DNA from: RZYX01 sp036654375
GTDB lineage: Bacteria; Bacillota; Clostridia; Oscillospirales; Acutalibacteraceae
Length of the DNA: 19,057 bases
NCBI GenBank assembly: GCA_036654375.1
Contig: JAVVSD010000018.1
Span: forward strand, 1-19,057
Direction of reading: 5' to 3'
Within the stretch, counting starts at the first letter, position 1, and every line of letters begins with the position of its first letter. The notes under the pieces are model-generated. The model was not told where the DNA came from, did not search any database, and was given only the letters and a program-made list of their open reading frames with translations. The position numbers and the translations under genes are program-made. This document shows, piece after piece, positions 6,424 through 12,882 of this stretch.

Positions 6424-7256
6424 GTGTTATCTATGCCATACTTGAAACTATTCTTCCATTTGATTTTATTAAATTTAATTTTATGAAAAATGCTATGATT
6501 GCCGTTTTGTTAATAACTCCTCTTCTTGGAATGCTTGGCACAATGGCTGTTAACAATAAAATGGCATTTTTCTCCGACGCACTTGGTCACTCTGCCCTGA
6601 CAGGAATTGCACTTGGAGTCTTGCTTGGAATTGGCAATGAGCTTATCAGCATGATTGCATTCGGCATATTCATGGCTCTTATAATCACTCGTGTTAAGTC
6701 CTCAAAGGTCGCATCAGCAGACACAGTTATAAGCGTTTTCTCGTCAACCGCCATTGCACTCGGTCTTGTTATTCTCTCGTTTGGCGGTAAATTTTCAAGC
6801 TATTCGCAGTATTTAATCGGTGATATTTTAAGCATCAGCCCAGATGAGCTTTTGCTTCTTCTTATTTGCCTTGTTGTTGTCACCGCTATTTGGGGGCTTA
6901 TTTTCAACAAGCTTCTGCTCGTCAGCATAAACGAAGATTTGGCTGCAAGCCGAGGAATAAAAACAATGTGGATTGAAAACATCTTTGTTGTGCTTGTTGC
7001 AGTTGTTGTTATGCTTTCAATTAAATGGGTTGGAATTCTTCTTATCAATTCGCTACTTATTCTGCCTGCCGCGGCCGCAAGAAACATTTCAAAAAGTTCA
7101 AGGCAATACACCATATTTTCTGTTCTTATTGCTTTGATTTGTGGCATTTTGGGGCTTATAATATCATTTTATATAAATACCTCCGCAGGTGCTACAATTG
7201 TTTTGCTGTGTTCAGCTGTTTTTTTCATAACCTATCTTTTCAGAAGAAAAAAATAA
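6420..7256 (+). CDS. znuB: Zinc ABC transporter, permease subunit (ABC-3 family)
   Basis: This is the membrane channel of the zinc importer, 278 residues, the usual length of the ABC-3/ZnuB family. It is almost wholly hydrophobic with roughly eight or nine transmembrane helices. Family-typical segments include FFSDALGHSALTGIALG in the second helix region, YLIGDILSISPDELLLL in the middle, and WVGILLINSLLILPAAAARN near the C-terminus. The ATG overlaps the znuC stop (ATGA), with GGAGG nine bases upstream. It is the last gene of the operon and is followed about 67 bp later by a terminator. Confidence 0.95.
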   Translation: MSVIYAILETILPFDFIKFNFMKNAMIAVLLITPLLGMLGTMAVNNKMAFFSDALGHSALTGIALGVLLGIGNELISMIAFGIFMALIITRVKSSKVASADTVISVFSSTAIALGLVILSFGGKFSSYSQYLIGDILSISPDELLLLLICLVVVTAIWGLIFNKLLLVSINEDLAASRGIKTMWIENIFVVLVAVVVMLSIKWVGILLINSLLILPAAAARNISKSSRQYTIFSVLIALICGILGLIISFYINTSAGATIVLLCSAVFFITYLFRRKK

Positions 7257-7322
7257 TCAATTATCAAATCATTTGGCTTTTTGCCATCAAAGGCGGCATT
7301 TAAGCCTTTATAAATAAAAAAC

Positions 7323-7348
7323 AGTCCCAAAGCTTTTGCTTTGGGACT
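7323..7348. terminator. Two-way terminator between znuB and trpS
   Basis: A perfect 11-bp stem (7323-7333 with 7338-7348, core GTCCCAAAGC/GCTTTGGGAC) with a TTTT loop is followed by T-rich tracts on both strands. It can stop znu transcription rightward and aminotransferase-trpS transcription leftward. Confidence 0.9.
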
Positions 7349-7363
7349 TAATTTTTCTATTTA

Positions 7364-8368
7364 TCAGCCTTGATAGAAGCCAACTTTTTTCATAACCTTT
7401 GAAAGTGTTCTCCCTGCTATTTCGCTTGCCTGCTCTGCTCCTCGCTTTGCACAATCTGAAAGATACGCTTTGTCCTTCATAAGCTGCGCATACTTTTCCT
7501 GAACTGGTGCAAGCTCTGCAATTACCGACTGTGCAACAGCAACCTTAAAGTCGCCATATCCCCTACCTGCAAATTCCTTTTCGATTGCATCAAAATCAAG
7601 CCCTGTACAACAAGAGTATATTCCCATTAGGTTGTTTACTCCGTCCTTGCCATCTGCATATCTGACGCAAGCATCAGAATCTGTTATTGCACTCTTAAAT
7701 TTTTTCATTATGACATCAGGTGTGTCAAGCACAGATATAAATGACTTTGCATTTGTGTCTGATTTGCTCATCTTTTTTGTCGGCTCCTGAAGTGACATTA
7801 TTTTTGCTCCCTGTTTGCCGATATATGGGTCTGGAATTGTAAAAACATTTCCGTAAATTCCGTTAAATCGTGTTGCGATATTTCTTGTTATTTCAAGATG
7901 CTGTTTTTGGTCAACGCCAACCGGAACAAAGTCAGCTTGATAAAGCAAAATATCCGCAGCCATTAGAGTTGGATATGCAAAAAGCCCAACATTTACATTG
8001 TCCGCGTGTGTTGCAGATTTATCCTTAAACTGTGTCATTCTTGACATTTCGCCAAACTGTGTATAACAATTAAGTACCCATGCAAGCTGTGCGTGTGCAG
8101 GCACCTGACTTTGAATAAAAATAATATTTTTTTGTGGGTCAAGTCCAACTGCAAGCAAAAGCGCATACATCTCCAAGGTTTGGCTTCTAAGCTTTGCTGG
8201 CTCCTGTCTAACCGTTATTGCGTGCAGGTCCGCAACGCCAAATGCAGAGTCAAACTCATTGCACATATTTGACCAGTTCTTTAACGCGCCAAGATAGTTG
8301 CCAAGAGTTGGCACACCGCTGGGCTGTATTGCACTTAAAATTTTCTTTTTCTTTTCTGCTGTTTCCAT
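7364..8368 (-). CDS. trpS: Tryptophanyl-tRNA synthetase
   Basis: This class Ic synthetase charges tRNA-Trp with tryptophan using ATP. It has 334 residues from the chosen start, the normal bacterial length. The N-terminal QPSG at residues 15-18, followed by TLGNYLGAL, is the family version of the HIGH motif region. KMSKS is at about 199-203. The typical GVDQKQHLE segment lies between them. Two ATG codons sit two codons apart. The second (8366-8368) is preferred because GAGAG ends six bases before it, whereas it would abut the first. The aminotransferase gene ends about 16 bp upstream in the same direction. There is no room for a T-box leader directly before trpS. Confidence 0.96.
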   Translation of the reverse strand: METAEKKKKILSAIQPSGVPTLGNYLGALKNWSNMCNEFDSAFGVADLHAITVRQEPAKLRSQTLEMYALLLAVGLDPQKNIIFIQSQVPAHAQLAWVLNCYTQFGEMSRMTQFKDKSATHADNVNVGLFAYPTLMAADILLYQADFVPVGVDQKQHLEITRNIATRFNGIYGNVFTIPDPYIGKQGAKIMSLQEPTKKMSKSDTNAKSFISVLDTPDVIMKKFKSAITDSDACVRYADGKDGVNNLMGIYSCCTGLDFDAIEKEFAGRGYGDFKVAVAQSVIAELAPVQEKYAQLMKDKAYLSDCAKRGAEQASEIAGRTLSKVMKKVGFYQG

Positions 8369-8384
8369 GTTCATCTCTCAAATC

Positions 8385-9572
8385 TTATTTATATTCTTTT
8401 GCAACCTCTGCAAGTATCTTTATTCCTTTTACTATATCATCATCCGATGGGGTTGAGAAGTTGAGCCTCACATATTGAGTTGGAATATCCTCGTCTGTCA
8501 TAAACGCTGAGCCAGGCACAACTGCGACCTTATTCATGACCGCTTTTTTACAAAACTCCTGCATATTGACACCGTCAGGAAGCTTTGCCCAGATAAACAA
8601 CCCGCCCTGCGGACGGTTATATGTCAGGAAGCCTGATAGCTCTGCATCAAGCATATCGCACATTAGGTTGAGCTTTTTCCTGTATATATCCTGCATTTTT
8701 TTAATATGAGTATCAATATCATAATTCTGCATCCACTCATAAACAACCATTTGGCAGAACATTGTTGTGTGAACATCGCTCGTTTGCTTTCCAACAATCA
8801 TTTTTGCAAGAAGCTTGCTTGGTGCAATGACATAGCCAACGCGAATTCCGGGTGAAAACAGCTTTGAGAACGAGCCTGCATAAATTACTCTGCCATCCTC
8901 ATCAAGGCTCTTTATGGGCGGAACTTGCCCCCCCTCGACACGAAGGTCGCCATATGGGTTGTCCTCAAGAATTAGTTTGTCGTATTTTTTTGCAATTTCA
9001 TATAATTTTTTACGCTTTTCAAAAGACATCGTGACTCCTGATGGATTTTGAAAATTTGGTATTGTGTATATGAATTTTGCATTTTTATGTTCATTTAATT
9101 TTTCTTCAAGCATATCAAGATTCATGCCATCTGAATCAATTTTTACTCCACACAAATTTGCTCCGTATGATTTGAAACAATTGAGAGAACCTATAAAAGA
9201 TGGTTCTTCACAAATTATCATATCACCTTCGTTGCAAAGAACTTTTGTCGCAAGGTCCATTACTTGCTGTGCACCGCTTGTGATGACTATTGAGTCAAAA
9301 TCCCTTCCAACATTATGCTTCTGCTTCATATAATCCAAAATCTTATCGCGAAGCGGAGTATATCCTTCAGTTAATCCATATTGAAGTGCTTGAATAGGAG
9401 TAGAATCAAAAATCTTTTTTGTGATTATTTTTGCCTCTTCTATTGGAAATGCTTCTGGTGCAGGATTGCCTGCAGCAAAGGATATAACCTCGGGGTCTGA
9501 TGTGAATTTGAGTATCTCTCTGATTGCTGAAGGTGCCAGCCCAGAAATCCTGTTTGCAAAATTGTATTCCAT
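8385..9572 (-). CDS. PLP-dependent aminotransferase, class I/II
   Basis: This is a fold-type I aminotransferase in the group that includes 2-aminoadipate/aromatic transaminases (LysN/AroJ-like). It transfers amino groups between an amino acid and a 2-oxo acid in the cytosol. It has 395 residues from the chosen start. Visible elements are an N-terminal VISFAAGNPAPEAFP, YTIPNFQNPSG (NPSG at 176-179), the cofactor Asp in ILEDNPYG (about 204) and the Schiff-base lysine in YAGSFSKLFSPG (Lys237), then GIRVGY. The frame runs 74 codons further upstream, but that stretch overlaps the divergent promoter region and fba start. The family N-terminus is at ATG 9570-9572. The ribosome binding site is weak. 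It is probably cotranscribed with trpS, which hints at an aromatic substrate, but specificity is not shown. Confidence 0.92.
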   Translation of the reverse strand: MEYNFANRISGLAPSAIREILKFTSDPEVISFAAGNPAPEAFPIEEAKIITKKIFDSTPIQALQYGLTEGYTPLRDKILDYMKQKHNVGRDFDSIVITSGAQQVMDLATKVLCNEGDMIICEEPSFIGSLNCFKSYGANLCGVKIDSDGMNLDMLEEKLNEHKNAKFIYTIPNFQNPSGVTMSFEKRKKLYEIAKKYDKLILEDNPYGDLRVEGGQVPPIKSLDEDGRVIYAGSFSKLFSPGIRVGYVIAPSKLLAKMIVGKQTSDVHTTMFCQMVVYEWMQNYDIDTHIKKMQDIYRKKLNLMCDMLDAELSGFLTYNRPQGGLFIWAKLPDGVNMQEFCKKAVMNKVAVVPGSAFMTDEDIPTQYVRLNFSTPSDDDIVKGIKILAEVAKEYK

Positions 9573-9603
9573 TATTATCACTGCCTTTTTAGTCAATAGC
9601 AGT

Positions 9604-9632
9604 ATTTTATCACATTTTATACACTTTGACAA
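9604..9632 (-). promoter_or_regulatory. Promoter of aminotransferase-trpS
   Basis: On the minus strand, TTGTCA (9627-9632) is separated by 17 bp from TAAAAT (9604-9609). The -35 overlaps the -35 of the opposite fba promoter by five bases. Confidence 0.7.
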
Positions 9633-9654
9633 TGGATATGTAATGGGGTATAAT
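9626..9654 (+). promoter_or_regulatory. Consensus promoter of fba
   Basis: Exact TTGACA (9626-9631), a 17-bp spacer and exact TATAAT (9649-9654) form a perfect sigma-A promoter, fitting the high expression of a glycolytic gene. Confidence 0.92.
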
Positions 9655-9686
9655 AAAGCCGAAATAATTAAAAAGAGGTGTTTCAA

Positions 9687-10622
9687 TTGCCATTGGTCAC
9701 TACAAAAGAGATGTTTAAAAAAGCCTATGACGGCGGCTATGCTATTGGTGCTTTTAATGTCAACAACATGGAAATCATTCAAGGAATTACCCAAGCTGCA
9801 AAAATCTGCAATGCTCCTTTAATTCTGCAAGTTTCCGCAGGTGCACGCAAATATGCCTCTCACACTTATCTCATGAAGCTGGTTGAGGCAGCCATTATCG
9901 AAACAGACCTCCCTATCGCATTACATTTAGATCACGGGCCAGATTTTGAAACTTGTAAGAGCTGCATTGACGGAGGATTTTCATCCGTTATGATTGACGG
10001 CTCGCATCTTTCATTTGAGCAAAATATCGAGCTTACTCGCAAGGTTGTAGATTATGCCCACGAACGCGATGTCGTTGTTGAAGGCGAGCTTGGACAGCTT
10101 GCTGGAATTGAGGACGATGTTAATGTTTCTTCCGAAGACGCATCATACACAAGGCCTGAACAAGTCTATGATTTCGTCACAAAAACAGGCGTAGATTCCC
10201 TTGCTATTGCCATCGGAACAAGCCATGGTGCATTCAAGTTCAAGCCAGGTCAAAAACCACAGCTTCGCTTTGACATTCTTAAGGAGATTGAAGGAAAGCT
10301 TCCTTATTTCCCAATCGTTTTGCATGGTGCAAGTTCTGTTATTCCTGAGTTTGTTGACCAAATTAACAATTTTGGCGGAAATATGCCTAACGCTATCGGA
10401 ATTCCAGAAGATATGCTTAGAGAAGCCGCTAAAATGGCTGTTTGCAAAATCAACATTGACTCTGATTTGCGTCTTGCAATGACTGCTGCTATAAGAAAAC
10501 ACATGGCAGAAAACCCAGGCGACTTTGACCCAAGGCAATATCTTAAGCCTGCACGCGAAGCAATTGAAAAAATGGTTGAGCGTAAGATTAAAACAGTTCT
10601 TGGTTGTGAAGGTAAGGCATAA
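9687..10622 (+). CDS. fba: Class II fructose-1,6-bisphosphate aldolase
   Basis: This zinc-dependent aldolase interconverts fructose 1,6-bisphosphate with dihydroxyacetone phosphate and glyceraldehyde 3-phosphate in glycolysis and gluconeogenesis. It has 311 residues from the chosen start. Key motifs are HLDHG (80-84, metal His and catalytic Asp), VEGELG (131-136), GTSHGAFK (from 177, metal His) and LHGASSV (from 212, metal His). The start is TTG at 9687, which gives the family N-terminus MPLVTTKEMFKKAYDGGYAIGAF's opening residues. AGAGGTG (9674-9680) lies six bases upstream. A GTG three codons earlier (9678) is part of that ribosome binding site and is less likely. The gene is monocistronic, with its own promoter and terminator. 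It could act on related sugar bisphosphates, but the motifs favour fructose bisphosphate. Confidence 0.95.
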   Translation: MPLVTTKEMFKKAYDGGYAIGAFNVNNMEIIQGITQAAKICNAPLILQVSAGARKYASHTYLMKLVEAAIIETDLPIALHLDHGPDFETCKSCIDGGFSSVMIDGSHLSFEQNIELTRKVVDYAHERDVVVEGELGQLAGIEDDVNVSSEDASYTRPEQVYDFVTKTGVDSLAIAIGTSHGAFKFKPGQKPQLRFDILKEIEGKLPYFPIVLHGASSVIPEFVDQINNFGGNMPNAIGIPEDMLREAAKMAVCKINIDSDLRLAMTAAIRKHMAENPGDFDPRQYLKPAREAIEKMVERKIKTVLGCEGKA

Positions 10623-10642
10623 ACAATTTAGTCCTAATTCTA

Positions 10643-10677
10643 AATCGGGCAGAATTATCTGCCCGATTATTTTTTTG
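10643..10677 (+). terminator. Rho-independent terminator of fba
   Basis: A perfect 11-bp stem (10643-10653 with 10658-10668, core ATCGGGCAGA/TCTGCCCGAT) with a 4-nt loop is followed by a run of T. Confidence 0.95.
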
Positions 10678-10718
10678 TAAATTTTTGAGAATGCCCTTTA
10701 TTTTTTTATTTTAGATTA

Positions 10719-10747
10719 TTGCTAAATAATTTTATTGAGTGTATAAT
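10719..10747 (+). promoter_or_regulatory. Probable promoter of the PEBP-like lipoprotein gene
   Basis: TTGCTA (10719-10724) is followed after 17 bp by exact TATAAT (10742-10747), 27 bp before the start codon. Confidence 0.6.
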
Positions 10748-10773
10748 ATTTTTGTTTTGAAAGGATGATGAAT

Positions 10774-11394
10774 ATGAAAAGATTTTTATCTGTTATTTGC
10801 ATTATACTTGTTGCTACACTTGCTCTTTGCTCTTGCTCAAAAAGCAATGATAATCAAGTTCAAAGTACAAAAGGCGAAAATAAGAAACCAAGTGAGCTTT
10901 CAACAACCACCACGCAACCACAAAAACTTAAGGTTAAATGCAGTGCCATTGAAGACGGAAAAATTTCTGACGAATATGGAAAACGCGGAACTCAAATTGC
11001 AAACAAAGTTCCAACCCGCTCTATTCCTTTGACAATAACCACTGCACCAAGTGGCACAGTTTGCTTTGCCATTGCCATGAGCGACCCTGATTCAAAACCG
11101 GTTTGTGGTTATGAATGGGTTCACTGGCTTGCAACAAATATTGAGCCAAAGGAAATACCTGCAAATGCAAGCATTGATATGAAAAGCACAATTATTCAGG
11201 GCAAAAACAGCTTTGGCACAATCGGATATGGTGGCCCAACCCCTCCCGACAAGGCACACAATTATGTGATTACTATTTATGCTCTTGATGCAAAGCTTCC
11301 TCTTTCAAATGGATATTCACTTGACGAATTTAATAAGACCGTAAAAGCTCACACCATCGATTCGGTTACTCTAAACGGCAGTTATGAAAAATAA
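10774..11394 (+). CDS. PEBP/YbhB-family lipoprotein (Raf-kinase-inhibitor-like fold)
   Basis: This is an exported member of the phosphatidylethanolamine-binding-protein superfamily (YbhB/YbcL type), 206 residues. A signal peptide ends in a lipobox-like LCSC. A linker rich in Ser, Thr, Gln and Asn (about residues 25-50) then leads to the PEBP domain. Diagnostic parts are SIPLTIT, the ligand-pocket motif MSDPDSKP, YEWVHWLATNI, the loop GGPTPPDKAHNYV and the following strand ITIYALDAKL. Bacterial members have no well-settled function, and binding of an anionic ligand is only inferred from the fold. ATG at 10774 is preferred to two nearby upstream ATGs because AAAGG lies nine bases before it. It is a single gene with its own promoter and terminator. 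Confidence 0.88.
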   Translation: MKRFLSVICIILVATLALCSCSKSNDNQVQSTKGENKKPSELSTTTTQPQKLKVKCSAIEDGKISDEYGKRGTQIANKVPTRSIPLTITTAPSGTVCFAIAMSDPDSKPVCGYEWVHWLATNIEPKEIPANASIDMKSTIIQGKNSFGTIGYGGPTPPDKAHNYVITIYALDAKLPLSNGYSLDEFNKTVKAHTIDSVTLNGSYEK

Positions 11395-11409
11395 GTTTTT
11401 ATAAGTTAA

Positions 11410-11440
11410 TGCACCCGCCAAATTGGCAGGTGCATTTTTT
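11410..11440 (+). terminator. Terminator of the PEBP-like gene, possibly two-way
   Basis: The stem TGCACC-x-GCCA with TGGC-x-GGTGCA (11410-11420 with 11424-11434, one mismatch) is followed by TTTTTT. On the minus strand the tail is less T-rich, but the hairpin also ends the murL-murD2 operon. Confidence 0.85.
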
Positions 11441-11445
11441 CTTTC

Positions 11446-11562
11446 TTAATCTTTTTTTCTGTTACGCTTTTCAAAAGTCATCTTAACTATTGCGGTTGCC
11501 ACTAAAGAAAGTATGACGGAAACAGCAGTGAGTAACAAAGCTTTTTTTACTTCATTATTCAT
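11446..11562 (-). CDS. Small single-pass membrane protein, 38 aa, end of the murL-murD2 operon
   Basis: This 38-residue frame is shorter than usual gene-calling limits. It begins MNNEVKKA and has one hydrophobic helix (about residues 8-27, LLLTAVSVILSLVATAIV). It ends with a strongly basic tail (KRNRKKD), so the C-terminus should face the cytoplasm. AAGAGG lies nine bases before the ATG. It starts 27 bp after the murD2 stop on the same strand and ends just before a hairpin, as the last gene of an operon would. I do not recognise the family. Its place suggests a role near cell-wall precursor enzymes or the membrane, but nothing in the sequence shows it. Confidence 0.65.
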   Translation of the reverse strand: MNNEVKKALLLTAVSVILSLVATAIVKMTFEKRNRKKD

Positions 11563-11589
11563 TTCAGTTAGCCTCTTTTACAATAATTT

Positions 11590-12882
11590 TTATTTGAACG
11601 CTTTTACAAGTTCCTTGAAATGATTCCCTTTTTCTTCAAAGTTTTTATAGCAATTATAGCTTGATGCCGCAGGAGAAAGTAAACAGCTCTTGCCCTTTGC
11701 TGTTTTTGCAAATGATATTTCAACTGCTTTTTGCATATCGTCTGCAAAGAAGACATTGTTTTTGTTCAACTTTTCAAGTTCCTTGCCAATTTTATACCCT
11801 GTATCTGGCAGGCAAATTATGTTTGAAATTTTGCTGTCTACAAGCTTTGTAATAAAATCTGTGTAGTCAAGTCCCCTATCCATTCCGCCAATTATCAGTG
11901 TGTCCACATCTTCAAGTGCATCAACAGCAAGCATTACAGCTGTTGGAATTGTTGCGATGCAGTCATTATAAAATTTTATTCCTCTAAACTCGCCAACAAG
12001 CTCCATTCTGTGAGGAATGCCATAAAACTCTGCAACACCCTTTTCGATTGCCTCGTTACTTGCACCAACAATACTCGCTGTTGCAGCTGCAAAGAATATA
12101 TCCTGTGCATTGTGTCTGCCCTTTAGGTTTGCATTAAGCCTTGCAAGCTTGCTCAAGAACTCGTTTTCCTCATCGTCATTAACCGAAATTTGAATATGCT
12201 TTGCTTTAATTTGTATGTCCGTAAAATCCGTTATCTTTTGGTCAGCATTGCTGATCAGAACATCCTGTGATGTTTGATAACGCAAAATATTAAGCTTTGC
12301 ATTGACATATCCATCAAATCCTTTATAGTGGTCAAGATGCTCTGGATAGATATTTGTAATCACCGCAACATCCGGAGAAGTTCTCACAAACTCAAGCTGG
12401 TGTGATGACATTTCAATTACTGCAACCATTCCCCGTGAATCGTCAAGCTTTTCAAACACTGGCACTCCAATATTTCCGATAAGACACGCGTCAATCCCTG
12501 CCGACTTGAGCATTTTATAAATTAGTGTCGAAGTTGTTGTCTTTCCCTTCGTTCCTGTTACTCCAATTTTTTTGCACAGTGCAAACTTCAAAAACAGTTC
12601 CATCTGGCAGGTCACGACAACCTTTTCATCAATACTGACATCACGCACAGAAATTCCAGGACTTTTCATAATGATATCGTAGTCGTTAACGACGCTCATA
12701 TACTCGTGTCCGCAAATTAGTGTTGTATTTTCATCTTCAAGATTTATGTGATTCTGGTCTGCAATTGCAAGAGGCATATCGGGCAGATATTTTCTTATAT
12801 AGTTATAAGTTGAACGGCCCTCTCTTCCAAATCCGAGGATTAGCACCCTCTTGTTTTTAAAATACTCATACGCCTGCGACAT
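11590..12882 (-). CDS. murD2: MurD-family ligase, probable MurD2 (UDP-MurNAc-L-Ala--L-Glu ligase)
   Basis: This is a Mur ligase of 430 residues, the MurD length. It has an N-terminal Rossmann-like domain (VLILGFGREG), the ATP P-loop GTKGKTTT at 110-117, the central domain with IEMSSHQLE and ITNIYPEHLDHY, and NLKGRHN, HRMELV and a C-terminal LLSPAASSYN. It would join glutamate to UDP-MurNAc-L-alanine at the expense of ATP. The C-terminal-domain motif normally read as NDSKATNP in MurD is NDCIATIP here (306-313). The gene overlaps murL by 17 bp. Together these facts point to MurD2, the L-glutamate-specific MurD relative partnered with MurL in Xanthomonas. L-Glu specificity is inference; an ordinary but divergent D-Glu MurD is the alternative. 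GGGAG lies 10 bases before the ATG. Confidence 0.85.
   Translation of the reverse strand: MSQAYEYFKNKRVLILGFGREGRSTYNYIRKYLPDMPLAIADQNHINLEDENTTLICGHEYMSVVNDYDIIMKSPGISVRDVSIDEKVVVTCQMELFLKFALCKKIGVTGTKGKTTTSTLIYKMLKSAGIDACLIGNIGVPVFEKLDDSRGMVAVIEMSSHQLEFVRTSPDVAVITNIYPEHLDHYKGFDGYVNAKLNILRYQTSQDVLISNADQKITDFTDIQIKAKHIQISVNDDEENEFLSKLARLNANLKGRHNAQDIFFAAATASIVGASNEAIEKGVAEFYGIPHRMELVGEFRGIKFYNDCIATIPTAVMLAVDALEDVDTLIIGGMDRGLDYTDFITKLVDSKISNIICLPDTGYKIGKELEKLNKNNVFFADDMQKAVEISFAKTAKGKSCLLSPAASSYNCYKNFEEKGNHFKELVKAFK

Noticed and set aside
8369..8384. T-box riboswitch for trpS
   Set aside because: The gap to the upstream aminotransferase gene is only about 16 bp, and the operon leader is also too short.
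9573..9794. N-terminal extension of the aminotransferase (74 codons)
   Set aside because: It crosses both divergent promoters and the start of fba. The conserved family N-terminus begins at 9572.
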